Shown in pieces: positions 1 through 10,772 of a stretch of DNA of 64,000 bases (the first letter of the stretch is position 1; every line of letters starts with the position of its first letter). The position numbers and the translations under genes are program-made. Location of the stretch: assembly GCF_026151205.1 (NCBI RefSeq), contig NC_087077.1, forward strand, positions 2,728,001 through 2,792,000, given 5' to 3'. The stretch is from Bolinopsis microptera. Taxonomy: Eukaryota > Ctenophora > Tentaculata > Lobata > Bolinopsidae. The notes beneath the pieces are model-generated. The model did not search any database. It worked only from the letters and a program-made list of their open reading frames with translations, and was not told the origin of the DNA.

Positions 1-946
1 CAAAGTCTGGCAGCCTAGATAACGAGATCTTCTGTTTGATTTGATCATTGTACCGAGGCATCCGAATCAGGTATAAGCACGGGTTGAGTGCAGCATTCAG
101 GAATACTGGAAAACAAAGCATCATCAAGTATCCGTACCACTTCGTATCATCAATGAATTGTTTCACTATTTCTGAGTGTAAGTTCTTTAATCTCACATTA
201 GAAAAGAGCAGTTGCACAATAGTTGGGGTGTTGCACGCCAGAAATATGGCTGTGAAGAGTGCTATTGTAGTGGAAACCTGTCTTGATCTTTTCTCTGCAT
301 CAATGTTGGAGGTTGGTGCCGCCTTCTTTCTCATCAGAGCCACAATACCAACAATAAAACTTACAAAAACTGCTATTGACGGCACAGCGAACTCTGTGTC
401 GAAAGTGGTATAGTAAAAATTTGTTGCCCAAGAAGGACTTTTATCCGTGAACGACAATACGCATGCTGATACCAGTTGCAGATATACCGGTTTAACCCAG
501 CCTTGGGCTAAAAATATTATATCAGTGAAAATTAAGAAAGCAACGTAACCCCCAATAACAAACGCCACTAGCTTAGTTTTGATTCGAATGAATCTGTGTG
601 GTGAGACAATAGCGATGGTCCTCGTTACACTCAAAACAGCAACCAGGAAAATGGACAGTCTCACCGAAAATAATACTGTCATGAGATAGGTTGAACACAA
701 TGCGGGGATTCCACAGAGCATAGGCTTCCTGTTGTTCAGAAGAGATGTTAACACAGGGAGAGATGAGATACTGGTAATGATATCTACAACAGCTATTGTG
801 ATGTAAAGTTTATCTGGGAGGGTTTTCAGTTTGTTTGACCAGAAGAACCGCAAAGCTGATATGTTTCCCGCGAGCGAAACAACAAGAATTATTATCAGAA
901 GAGCTCCAATTATCTTATCGGCTGTTTCGGACTGCTGCAATACCAT
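1..946 (-). CDS. Rhodopsin-like GPCR, copy 1 (3' end beyond window)
   Basis: An uninterrupted minus-strand reading frame starts at an ATG at 944-946 (MVLQQSETADK) and runs off the window edge, so the C-terminus is missing. It matches the GPCR at 4176-5276 throughout: a first membrane segment near residues 11-33, a TM2 with the LPDKLYI entry, TM3 followed by SVTRTIAIV where a DRY motif would normally sit, and a TM7 with NPCLYLIRMPRY (an NPxxY form). I infer a plasma-membrane receptor of the class A fold; the ligand is unknown. It appears intronless within the coding part. A likely 3' splice acceptor (ATATCAG) just upstream of the ATG suggests a 5' UTR intron. It is a tandem duplicate of the next gene, including upstream DNA, and a transposon sits about 30 bp upstream of the ATG. 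Confidence 0.85.
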   Translation of the reverse strand, partial: MVLQQSETADKIIGALLIIILVVSLAGNISALRFFWSNKLKTLPDKLYITIAVVDIITSISSLPVLTSLLNNRKPMLCGIPALCSTYLMTVLFSVRLSIFLVAVLSVTRTIAIVSPHRFIRIKTKLVAFVIGGYVAFLIFTDIIFLAQGWVKPVYLQLVSACVLSFTDKSPSWATNFYYTTFDTEFAVPSIAVFVSFIVGIVALMRKKAAPTSNIDAEKRSRQVSTTIALFTAIFLACNTPTIVQLLFSNVRLKNLHSEIVKQFIDDTKWYGYLMMLCFPVFLNAALNPCLYLIRMPRYNDQIKQKISLSRLPDF

Positions 947-974
947 TTCTACTCCTGATATTTGAAGTTTTAGG

Positions 975-1533
975 CAGGGATCGACCGGGGACGAAATTTA
1001 GCCGGGGCCGGGGCCGGGACCAAGTTGAATCAGCCGGGGCAGGGATTAACCGGGATTTTGAAATGTTGCCAAGGCCGGGGCCGGGGCCGGGATCGGCTAA
1101 AATATGCCGGGGCCGGGGCTGGGGCCGGGATTTTTTAATCTAATTTTGAACATTTTTGTAAGTTTCCGGAAACTCGTATCAATGTAAGCTAGCTTCAAGG
1201 TCAACCTAGAAGGCAGCTACACAATGTTAAGTATAATTACAATGATGTCAAGTCCTCGTATTTAGATTTTTCACTCGATCTCATGTTACCGAAAATTTTG
1301 TGTTTAATTTAAGTCTAAAAATCAAGATAGATTCTGATAATCTATCGGTTTAAATTGAGGCAGAAAATACGAGAAATCCCGGCAAAAATTGACAAAAAAC
1401 AGCCGGGGCCGGGGCCGGGATTGGTGGCCTCTGGCCGGGGCCGGGACCGGGATTTTTAAAATTATTTTGCCGGGGAAAAAACACAAATCCCGGCCGTATC
1501 CGGGGCCGGGGCCGGGATCCCGGTCGATCACTG
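975..1533. mobile_element. hAT-like non-autonomous element (MITE), 559 bp
   Basis: The element is bounded by an 8-bp direct repeat GTTTTAGG (967-974 and 1534-1541). Its ends are inverted repeats CAGGGATCGACCGGG and the complement of CAGTGATCGACCGGG (14 of 15 matching). An 8-bp target duplication with CAG-starting ends is the hAT pattern. The inside is made of G+C-rich CCGGGGCCGGGGCCGGGA repeats in opposite orientations near both ends, with an AT-rich middle and no coding capacity. The paralogous upstream region near 5300 lacks it, giving an empty site. The C-rich ORFs that cross it are not genes. Confidence 0.85.
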
Positions 1534-1541
1534 GTTTTAGG

Positions 1542-3123
1542 TAATTTTGATAAAAAGAATAGTGGATCAGACTTTTAAAAGACGACTCAAATTATTACCA
1601 ACTCAAAGAGGCATTTGGAGTTATGGATAGATTTGGCTATTGAACATAGTTTGAAAAGAAAGTTCGACAATTTTGTGATTGATCGAACAAAAGATTTAAA
1701 TCATATTAGGAAAATATCTCATTCACTTGATAAACATCTTCTGATCGTTTCGGTTTGATTATAATTACTCCATGTTCATAGTTACTTCATGAACTCATGC
1801 ACAACGACTGTGCAAACACAAAATACAACACCACCGTCTGAAATTCTTAAGCTCCAGATAATCTAAATTCAATCCAAACAGCAATAAAACACAAGTGTCT
1901 AGACTCTAGGTTTTATTGATTTAGGAAATTACTCACAACGTAGTGAATTACTGCGATAAAAGTTGAAAAACAAAAATGTTACTGAGTATACTGAACAGTA
2001 TTAGTTTAACTATTGGCTATTGCACTGAGTCCAGACATAGCGAAACCTTTTAAAAATCATAAGGGCAGATGATTTCTGATCCATAAGAAGTACCTTATTT
2101 ATGAGTAAGAACAAGCAAGTAGTAGTGAATAGTCGCACATGTGGACTGTGGTATTAAGCCCGTTGTCATAGGATCCGAGCTAGTCAGGACCAGAATCTAA
2201 AGTCCCAAACCGTACCCGAATAGTCGTATCCTCGGAGCCAGATGTTACAGAATCAGACAACTCTCGTCACAACTGATAATATGTGCGATTAAATTTTAAA
2301 TGTAGTACAAACTGATAACAAAGCAATCACAGAAAAAGGAATGCTACTATAATGATCTTAGCACATGCACTTGCAGCACCTGCGCGTTACTTTGCTGTAA
2401 ATGTGAAAGAGTTTAATATTTTTATCTATTATCCAGTTTTCCATTAGTCTACTTCTAGTCTGACACTCTCACAGTCACACTCACAGACAATGACATACAT
2501 ACCACACAGGAAATAACGTCTGAATTATAATAGTGATAGAACATGAAAATGTAACCGTTGTGTGAACACATTAACAAAACTTCAGAGAGTGTAAGAAATT
2601 CAGCTTTCTGAACCTCACGAGGTCGTACGCATGGGGTCGCTTAAAAAGTTAATGGTTACCTGGGGACCCCAGGCTTAATGTTCATTGATGATGCGGCGGA
2701 ATTACAGGCTGTGTGCCACCCATTAACTTAGACGATGCTAATGACTATGAATAAGCTTTATAATAGAATTATACGTTTGGTATTGTCATGATAATACCAA
2801 TACCATTAGAGCATTAGCATTTAGCATCATCATGACATCAATAATCTAAATCATCATGAGTCATGCCATTAATATTACGATAAATCAACGATTTTGCTTG
2901 TCCCTTTGAAGCAAGAACCCTCTGTTTACGATGCTCAAGTAACAAAATTTAAAATATACATGACAAACATCTTGGTATCACTGATAGTGATATGGATGCG
3001 TGGTTTGCAGTAGGACCTGTTTCACGAAATATTACGTGATATCAATTATACTTACACAGCTACTTTTAATCGGTCTCCTATAAATAGTTGTTAGCCGTCA
3101 TTGTTATGGAGACATTTCAAAAA
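1542..3123. other. Upstream region of GPCR copy 1, no gene seen
   Basis: There is no convincing coding sequence. Stretches up to about 2280 match the upstream region of GPCR copy 2 (for example the GGATCCGA neighbourhood at 2170 and 6016), so this is part of the duplicated unit. The remainder is AT-rich and holds one degenerate copy of the ultra-short repeat at about 2656-2721. Confidence 0.6.
2656..2721 (-). mobile_element. Ultra-short repeat element, degenerate copy
   Basis: The sequence begins TTACCTGGGGACCCCAGGC, the same end as other copies, and includes GGCGGAAT and CAGGCTG motifs. The far end is diverged (no clear GTAA). Imperfect inverted AAGTTAATGG / CCATTAACTT flanks it. Confidence 0.5.
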
Positions 3124-3418
3124 TGTACAACATAGTTGGTTCGTGTGTCATTTTTTTTCGGGAAAAGTGCGTGAAGTGCGTTCTCCGGAGGCACATTAAC
3201 ACAATTAAAACAACAGATCATAAAATATTAGCAAGAAATTAAAAACAAAGGTTATGAAAAACAGTTACTTTCCATACTAGAAAGATATCTTTAAACACTA
3301 TTGTGTGAACTGCAATCGAGTTGAGTGCAGTTCGGTTGAGTCTTGTAGAGATGGCTATGTGGCCATTTAATCTTTATTATCATTTGTTATTATTTATTAT
3401 TATTATCTTGTCATGTAA

Positions 3419-3504
3419 TTACTGCAGGGCGGCGCTCAGCCTAGGTCATTCCGCCGAATCTCTATTGTTTATGAACATTATAGCCTGGGGTCCCCTGCAG
3501 GTAA
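3419..3504 (+). mobile_element. Ultra-short repeat element, copy in tandem unit 1
   Basis: This is an 86-bp unit starting TTACTGCAGGGCGGCGC and ending CCCCTGCAGGTAA. The flanking 9-mers GTCATGTAA and GTTATGTAA look like a target duplication with one change. The interior reads CATTCCGCCGAATC then TTATGAACATTATAGCC, shared with copies near 3620, 39379 and 42325. Confidence 0.65.
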
Positions 3505-3619
3505 GTTATGTAAATATATTCTAACAATAAGCTTCCACTTGAGTCTTGTAGAGATGGCTATGTGGCCATAATCTTTATTATCATTTGTTATTATTTATTA
3601 TTATTATCTTGTCATGTAA

Positions 3620-3702
3620 TTACTGGGCGGCGCTCAGCCTAGGTCATTCCGCCGAATCTCTATTGTTTATGAACATTATAGCCTGGGGTCCCCTGCAGGT
3701 AA
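3620..3702 (+). mobile_element. Ultra-short repeat element, copy in tandem unit 2
   Basis: This is the second copy, carried by the 200-bp tandem duplication rather than an independent insertion, because the flanks are the same as those of the copy at 3419. It starts TTACTGGGCGGCGC and ends CTGCAGGTAA; the 5' end lacks the CAGG of copy 1. Confidence 0.65.
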
Positions 3703-4175
3703 GTTATGTAAATACATTCTAACAATAAGCTTCCACTATTTTTATAGTCTCCTTAGATCAGTTAATAAGAGATGGACTTTCATGGTGACAGTATTAGTGT
3801 AAATGTACACTGTATAGTGTAAACCAAATATTACTACTAGTAAGTAGTAGTATGGTAGCCTAAGATTATTTTTTAAAAAGTGTTATTATTCAATATATTG
3901 AATATCTTCTAAAAAGTAAAAACGGTATTTATTCGTACGTATTTTTGACTTGTTTCGTGCGTTAAGTGCGTGAGGTTTTAAAAGTGCGTTAAGTGCGTAG
4001 GAACCAACTATGGTGTACATTATTGAACATTGGGATAAGCTTTCCAGACAAATTGTCAATACTGTTGTTTCATTATCAAAAGATCAACGAGTACTGAGCC
4101 ACAATGTTTTTGGCCTTTATCATTTACAATGCTTATTTCTTATGCCACTTTCTACCACCCATTGAATTACAATAA

Positions 4176-5276
4176 TTAACAAATTATTCGTAAAGAAGAA
4201 ACCTTGTCCGATCCAGAATGAGATTGTCCGTACAAGCCAGTCGTCCGTAAAGTACAAATATTCTCCAAAGCCTGCTGCTGTGAGTCCCTCCCCTCTCTAG
4301 TAGCACTACGCCTTCCGATCAAAGTACTGCTTACCCCAAGAGCAAACAGGGAGATCCTCTGTTTAGTCACGTCCTTGTACCGCGGCATTCTAATCAGATA
4401 AAGACACGGGTTGAGTGCAGCATTAAGGAACAAGGGGGAACAAAACATCATCAAGTATCCGTACCACTTTGTTTCTCCAATGAATTCCCTTGCTTTTGCT
4501 GAGTATTTTGCCACCGAATATGAAAGTGAGTAGACAATGATAGCAGGCGTGTTGCACACCAGAAATACGGCTGCAAATAGAGCAATTGTCACGGAAACTT
4601 GTCTTGATATTTTGGCTGTTGTAACAGCTTTGTTGGAGGCAATTGGGGAAACATTCTTTTTCATCAGAGCTACTATTCCAATTATGAAACTCACAAAAAC
4701 AGCTACCGACGGTGCAAAGATTTCAATTTCAGCTTTGGTAACGTACAAATTTCTAGCTCCAAGCGGGATAGTCTCCGTACATTCCAGTGTGCAGCCAACT
4801 GTAAATTGGTTGTACTCAGTTGTGAACCAGCTTTGGGCAAGGAATACCCCATCAATGATTATCATAAAAACTGCATAGCCGCCTATTACCATCACCACTA
4901 ACTTTGTCTTGATTTCTTTGACTTTATGTGGAAAGACAATAGCGATAGTTCTCGTGATACTCAAAACAGCAACCAGGAACATTGACATTCTCACCGCATA
5001 ATTAGCAGCCATAGTATAGGTGTAGCATAAAGCAGAGCTAGAAAAAAGCGATGGTTTCCTGTCGTTCAGAAGCGAAGATATCACAGGAACAGATGAGATA
5101 CTGGTGACGATGTCTACAATAACTATCAGGATGTAGAGTTTATTTGGGAGGGATTTGCGTCTATTCGACCAGAAGTAGAAGAATGCTGACACGTTGCCCA
5201 CCAACGAAACACCAAGGATTATCGCAAGAGAATAACCGATTATCTTATCTGCTGTTTCAGACTGTTGTAATGCCAT
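4176..5276 (-). CDS. Rhodopsin-like GPCR, copy 2
   Basis: This is a complete single-exon frame of 366 residues. Seven hydrophobic segments can be seen: TM1 about 13-34, TM2 about 46-68 (LPNKLYILIV), TM3 about 87-108 ending SITRTIAIVFPH in place of DRY, TM4 about 125-145, TM5 about 190-210, TM6 about 232-256 (CNTPAIIVYSL in place of CWxP) and TM7 about 278-300 with NPCLYLIRMPRY. The cytoplasmic tail is basic and Ser/Thr-rich. I infer a G-protein-coupled receptor of the class A fold with an unknown ligand. An acceptor-like ATATCAG lies 8 bp before the ATG, so a 5' UTR intron is likely. It is a tandem paralog of the gene at 1-946. The overlapping plus-strand frame at 4537-4878 is its antisense shadow. 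Confidence 0.88.
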   Translation of the reverse strand: MALQQSETADKIIGYSLAIILGVSLVGNVSAFFYFWSNRRKSLPNKLYILIVIVDIVTSISSVPVISSLLNDRKPSLFSSSALCYTYTMAANYAVRMSMFLVAVLSITRTIAIVFPHKVKEIKTKLVVMVIGGYAVFMIIIDGVFLAQSWFTTEYNQFTVGCTLECTETIPLGARNLYVTKAEIEIFAPSVAVFVSFIIGIVALMKKNVSPIASNKAVTTAKISRQVSVTIALFAAVFLVCNTPAIIVYSLSYSVAKYSAKAREFIGETKWYGYLMMFCSPLFLNAALNPCLYLIRMPRYKDVTKQRISLFALGVSSTLIGRRSATREGRDSQQQALENICTLRTTGLYGQSHSGSDKVSSLRIIC

Positions 5277-7067
5277 TTAAACTCCTGATATTTGAAGTTT
5301 TGGGTTTTTTATTGACAGAATAATGTGTCAGACTTTTAAAAGACGATTCAAATTATTACCAACTCAAAGACTAAAGAGACACTTTGAACGATATATTTAA
5401 ATTATATTAGAAGAATGTCTTGTTTTTGGTTTGATTAGGATAAACACTTATACTGCGCCATGTTGTACAATGCTGATAGTTGGATAATATCAGGTTGGAA
5501 GAGACAAGGACAAATGAAAAATCATGAGACTGATAAACAGCGAAGTACTCAATCATTTGATGTTGTACAATGATTATGGCTCATTTACAACGACAGTCCG
5601 TCTTAAAATCCGTCTGACTCTAAAGTGTTAGATAGTCAAGTTTCAAACAACAATAGGACACAGGTGTTTTGCCTAGGTGGCTGTTGTTTCGAGGATTAAC
5701 TAAAGTGAATTTAATAACTGCGATATAAATAGATCTAGTTCATCATATTTGAGCTCAGTATTATACTGAACAGTATTAGTATGACTACTATACATTTATA
5801 CAATCAACTAACTAGTATAAACAAAGGCCCCGAGAAAAACTTCCAAAACTTAATCAAATGATCAGTAGAACTGGTTCAGAGGTCAGACATCGGGAAAAGT
5901 TTTAAAATTATGAGGGTTATAATTCATAAAAAGTGCCTAATGCATGAGTAAATACGAGCTAATAAATAGTTGCACCTGTGGTATTTCATTCGTGCTTAAA
6001 TGCCCGTTGTCATAGGATCCGAACTCTAGAGTCTCACGTTCTAGAGTCCCAAACCCGACTAGCAAGTCGTATACTCAGAGCCACGTTTCGCAGAATCAAC
6101 TCAAAGAAGCAACCGATGCTTGGTAATCCGACCCCTCCTAGATATAAATTGATCAGATGATAACTCGAGCAAAGTGTAGCAACAACAAAGCCTGAAGTTT
6201 GCAGGTGATTAGATTGATTGGCTCCAGTGATTGAGTGACTACCAGATGCGGCTAATAACCAAAGAAATACAAAGAAACGAATGTTTCTGTTGCCTTTGTT
6301 TTTAAAAATTGCTTTATTCAGTTCAACTACAAACCAATTGATATCTGGCAATTAAATTGACAGAAAAATCATCCTCCGTGACTCAACAATACACAAATCA
6401 GTAAATAGATTTTTTTGGCGCGTGACTGTGATTCTGGGGTTTGATTAGTAAATAGCGGCAGCTGATTGTAAACAAGTTATTATTGCAAGTTTGTCAATTA
6501 TTGCTGCAATTGTGTTGAATTATACTGGGGTCCTGCTTATTCGATTTTGGGGATATTTACAAATTGTATTTTAAAATATTATGACAAAGTAACAATAATA
6601 ATCGAAATAAACATCTCGCAATTGGAAACATATGTCCCTACAGACAGTCTATATAATTTCCAACATATGGTCAGGGTAAAATTGTTTTCTTCTTTCGTGC
6701 AATCTGCTCGAGCCATCTACAATCTATAAAACTTGTCACGATAGTCAATCGTATAAAGGGATATTATTATTATTAACCAATAACCAATAACCATCACCTG
6801 GTCTCATCAAATACCAATATCAGTATCGTAATAGAATACAGAAGCTTGAAAGATTTGGGTTTGGTATTGAATTTATGAAGAGCATAATATTTATCGAATA
6901 ATATTGCCGAATTTGATTCGTTGATTTAAATATATTACACCAATTGGGGGCTTAATAACATCATCAGCTCAGATTTGTTGGTATTTAATGAAGGAAAGAT
7001 CACAAGTTATTTTATTTTTTAATAAACCTGTCCAAACCAAGCAAATCAGTAGGCAATATTAACACTT
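5277..7067. other. Upstream region of GPCR copy 2 and spacer
   Basis: I see no gene. The stretch 5310-6100 resembles the upstream region of GPCR copy 1 in blocks (CAGACTTTTAAAAGACGA near 5330 and 1570; CCCGTTGTCATAGGATCCGA near 6002 and 2160), so the duplication covered promoter DNA too. From 6360 on the sequence is AT-rich without recognised features. Confidence 0.55.
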
Positions 7068-7380
7068 TAACAAATAAATCAGACCAGTTTTGTGTCATAT
7101 AGTGTCTACTTTCTTGACTTGTCGCCAACAAATCATCCTATGAGTATGACTTCGGATATTATTCATAAAATTTTCTCAAAGGCTATCCCTCACTGGAGAA
7201 GAACAATGTTAAAGAATATTACACTACGTGAGGCATGTAGGTATATGCTTAAAATCCCACAAAACCAATACAGTTCTATCCTTATCAGTAGAATGAAGAA
7301 TCACGAAGGACCAATCCTCTCTTGATGTTAGCACAAGGCCAGGAAAGTCACCTTGATTGACGAAGAAATTTTACTGTAGG
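7068..7380 (+). pseudogene. Decayed fragment of a BTB-gene paralog
   Basis: This matches codons of the BTB gene at about 10140-10450: AATCAGACCAGTTTTGTGTC, then the segment equivalent to KILSKAIHHWSGH and to LQILPNQYN, then GAAGAAATTTTA. Where the intact gene reads CVIEC, this copy has a TAG stop (ATATAGTG). Other length changes also break the frame. Only the middle/C-terminal part remains and no BTB domain is left. I infer a relic of a tandem duplication. Confidence 0.7.
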
Positions 7381-9230
7381 GACTACCGGTGGGAGATGTA
7401 TAATTAAAAATCCAACAGGATCTTGTTCTCTTCATTGTGCTGACAGTAAAATTTACTGTCTGGTATTATAGTGGTATTACATTTCTGGACAGGGAAACGA
7501 ATTCTGTGCCAACTCATGGCATTTATTACATTTTCTAAAACACAAATATCCAAAATAAATTTAAGTAGGCTGAGCACTGAAAATAAAAATGACCAATAAC
7601 TGGGCGGATCCATTTCTATCTAAAAGGTTTTTGTGATTTTGTGTTTGTCATCATCCACACGATATCAAGTTATCGTCAATCTAGTTAAAAGAGTGCACTG
7701 CGTTTCACTGCTTAACTTACTTGCTTTAGGACTTAGGAGTGAGGTGTCATTTTTAACTAGTTTGAATCAAAAGCGAGTAGCATTGTGATATTTTATAGTC
7801 CATACTAACTGAGATATGGGCGATTTTGTTCATTTTTTGCGATTATTTGAACACAAAATCCACAGTTAGGTAGATATTGAGCTGACAACCATAGAGAATG
7901 TGTAGTTCAGGCTTACCTTTCATATAAAGTTGATTTGATTCAAAAATATTGATATTTGACCAATTTATGGGCCAAAATCGATCAAATTAGGCGCTTATGC
8001 CCAAATATGGGCATATAGTTTTTAATGCCTTAATGCCGTAGAAGGCACAAACTGCAAACATTCCATCTACATTCTACATCAATGATCTGCCACATTCTTT
8101 CATGAATCTTAATGAAGGGCTCTTATTTACGTTACTGGTATAAACTTACAAGAGGCTGATGTGATACAACATTGAGCTGCTGATCGAATTACACACATTT
8201 GCAAGGAATGATGTTGAACCAGTGTAGTTATATTGTGTTCTTACTTTTAATTGTGTTTGAGTTTCTACGATTTTTGTTGTTTCCTTCTTAACAAATATAT
8301 TTCAAGGGTAGTCATTTGTATTATCTATCTACTCTTGTTTGTTTTTGTTGTTGTAATTTTGTTTATAATACCGCCCCGGATCTCGTAACGGTAGATGGTC
8401 TAACTCAAGGGTTGGGTGTAAATTTACGTTGTAAGTCCTTAGAAGAGAAGCACGTACGGTACGTACCTTTAAAAAAATTACTGTACCTTTGAAACTGAGC
8501 CATAAAGTACAAAAGTCACAATTTAGCTAAATTTCGAAAATCGCGGCGAGTTAAACATTTTCTGCTGTTCTGAAATGTTCACTCTGATTCAAAATTTAAT
8601 TATTTAACTGGCATGACAGTCTAAAGTATTTGTTCAATCACGATATTATGAAATAAGCTCTATCATCTATTAGCTTTATGCAGTATAAGTTCGTCACTTA
8701 AACATTTAACGTTAAAATTTTTCCCATTTTTGTACCGAATTTTTGTACCGAATTTTTGTACCGCAAGAGGAAAGGTGCAAAAGTATAAACTCGCTCAGTT
8801 AAAACTGGCTGCATTAGAGTAAATGTAATTCTGAGCACCTATCACGTAATACGTATCCAATAGTAATACTTAATAGGCTCCACTGCCATGTTTTCCAGAT
8901 TTTCTTCCTAATCTTATTTTTATAAGGGTGGTCATTTTTGTTATCTACCTAGTACCTACTTTTAAGTCTTAACGTGTATGATATCATGAATAATAATTAT
9001 AAATTATTTGTTAATTGTGGAGTGATCGTGAATATGGTAGATGTGATGGTGGTCACATGGTAGATGTGATGGTAGATGTGATGATGGTCATAGTGTTGCC
9101 ACTATAAATAGTGGCAACATCAAAATTATATCACAATCAGGTAAATATTAAATCTTTAAATGTAACACTAACAGATAATCCCGTCCTTTATTAGATTGAA
9201 GGCAGAAAAATCTGGATAACCGCTGCAGAG
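7381..9230. other. Spacer upstream of BTB gene
   Basis: AT-rich sequence without a supported gene. Small tandem repeats are visible: TGTACCGAATTTT x2-3 near 8732-8764 and GGTAGATGTGATG repeats near 9033-9080. A likely 3' splice acceptor (TTATTAG at about 9189-9195) precedes the BTB start, suggesting a 5' UTR exon somewhere in this stretch. Confidence 0.5.
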
Positions 9231-10772
9231 ATGACAGTGAAGCTCGAGTTCAACAATGATTTCACGTACTTCCTGGAAAAGGATGAATTTAATGATTCAG
9301 TTCAGATTGTAACGGAATCTGAAATCATTAAATGTAGTGCAGTGTTATTAGCCCAACATAGTTCTGTGCTCAGAGAGTATATAAAAGAGGACAATGAATT
9401 ATTCCTTACAGACAACAAACACGTCAGAGAATGTTTGACCATTCTTTATGGTGGTTCAGTCAGTCTGACTGAGGAAAACTTCCAAGATATTCTCAAGTTC
9501 ATGGTAGCTTTTGACATTCCTGGAGCTCGAAAGCAAGTCTTGGATTGGATGTCCGAAAATAGATGGAATTTGGACAATGCAAGCTTGTTGATCAATGGTT
9601 CTATGGTTGCCACCAAGGCCATTGAAGGCAAGTGGACGTGCTCAAAAGAAGATATTTACAAACCGTGTAGGTTGTTCTTCGCACAACACCTACCCAAAAT
9701 AATCGTACCAGAGGGCACTGATGAAAGGTACAAAAACCTTGACAGTGCCATAGACGATGTTATCTCAGGAGTTGTAGACAAGAAGGAACTACTCACTATA
9801 CTGCTTCACCAAGATCTTATCCCGGATTATATTCCGTGGGTCAATATGCTTATAGACCAGTCCAACTACAAACTTTTATTGGATTCGTTTGAAAACTCCG
9901 AAATTTCGAATGCAATGTCCCTATGTCCTCGCACTCAATTTGAAGACCTTTTTGAGAAAATGGAAGATTTTGACAATATAACATTGAAGGAATATAAGCA
10001 TTTAAACAGATATAAGATGAAACTTAATGAAAAAATAACCGTGTTACAGTCATTAAGATTCATGAAAGAAAGTGGAAGTCTTTATTCGTGCTGGAAGATC
10101 CTTGATGCAGATGGAATGTGTGTGCTTTCTACAGCATTTACAGATAAATCAGACCAATTTTGTGTCATAGAGTGTCTCCTGTCTTGGCTTGCAATCAATA
10201 AATCATCTTCTGACTTGGATATTGTCCAAAAAATTCTCTCAAAGGCTATTCATCATTGGTCAGGACACCCACCGATTAACATAAACGTTCAAGCATACTG
10301 CACGGTCTATATAAATAATGCTATTGATATGCTGCAAATTCTACCAAACCAGTATAATGCAATCAGTAAGATCCCGAAAGATCGACAAAGTTTCAATGTA
10401 ATGTTGACCGCAGCCACCTTCGGCGAAGAAATTTTATTGACATTATCTGGACGAAATCAGTTTACTGTTAGTGTTACTCTGTACCAGGATAGAACCCCAA
10501 AAGTTAGCTGTGATAAATCTTTTGGGAACTACCATTTGTACGTCTACGCTAGTAAAACCGTTTACGATAGAGCAGGAATCTGGAATTCTACTAGAATGCC
10601 TCTCTACTGCGATCCAGACAGCGCTTACAAAACTCTTAAACTATTCCCGTATTGTCAAGTCGGTAAACTTGTAAAGGTCCACCCTGCACCTGCCCAATAT
10701 AATAATCCCTACATTCAATACGTACCAGTTCAAGACAATATAACGTTCTCAGTTCTCTGGGTTAGTGTCTAA
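9231..10772 (+). CDS. BTB/POZ-domain protein, 513 aa, single exon
   Basis: The frame is complete from ATG to TAA. Residues about 17-115 fit a BTB/POZ fold: FNDSVQIVTESEIIKCSAV, then LLAQHSSVLREYI, an acidic loop, then VRECLTILYGG and ILKFMVAFDIPGARKQVLDW. BTB domains dimerise and often recruit Cullin-3. The rest (about 120-513) is not a recognised Kelch or MATH domain; it contains helical stretches and a C-terminal beta-rich part. The N-terminal half could include a BACK-like region but I cannot confirm this. The start was chosen because the BTB begins within 20 residues and the upstream frame is closed. A broken paralog lies 2 kb upstream in the same orientation. Function beyond protein binding is unknown. 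Confidence 0.8.
   Translation: MTVKLEFNNDFTYFLEKDEFNDSVQIVTESEIIKCSAVLLAQHSSVLREYIKEDNELFLTDNKHVRECLTILYGGSVSLTEENFQDILKFMVAFDIPGARKQVLDWMSENRWNLDNASLLINGSMVATKAIEGKWTCSKEDIYKPCRLFFAQHLPKIIVPEGTDERYKNLDSAIDDVISGVVDKKELLTILLHQDLIPDYIPWVNMLIDQSNYKLLLDSFENSEISNAMSLCPRTQFEDLFEKMEDFDNITLKEYKHLNRYKMKLNEKITVLQSLRFMKESGSLYSCWKILDADGMCVLSTAFTDKSDQFCVIECLLSWLAINKSSSDLDIVQKILSKAIHHWSGHPPININVQAYCTVYINNAIDMLQILPNQYNAISKIPKDRQSFNVMLTAATFGEEILLTLSGRNQFTVSVTLYQDRTPKVSCDKSFGNYHLYVYASKTVYDRAGIWNSTRMPLYCDPDSAYKTLKLFPYCQVGKLVKVHPAPAQYNNPYIQYVPVQDNITFSVLWVSV

Larger units (their letters stand above)
3124..4019. mobile_element. Inverted-repeat element, about 900 bp, with internal duplication
   Basis: The ends carry about 20-bp inverted repeats (TGTACAACATAGTTGGTTC on the left, GAACCAACTATGGTGTACA on the right). 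Sub-terminal AAGTGCGT repeats lie inside both ends. The middle has a tandem duplication of about 200 bp (roughly 3337-3536 and 3539-3735), each copy containing one ultra-short repeat. No transposase frame is present and no clear target-site duplication was found, so the superfamily is not assigned. Confidence 0.6.

Noticed and set aside
835-1531. Gly/Pro/Arg-rich frames on both strands
   Set aside because: They lie within the G+C-rich hAT-like MITE and cross its ends.
4537-4878. Plus-strand frame of 113 codons
   Set aside because: Exactly antisense to the GPCR coding exon; composition mirrors the membrane segments. The frame at 48-413 is rejected for the same reason.
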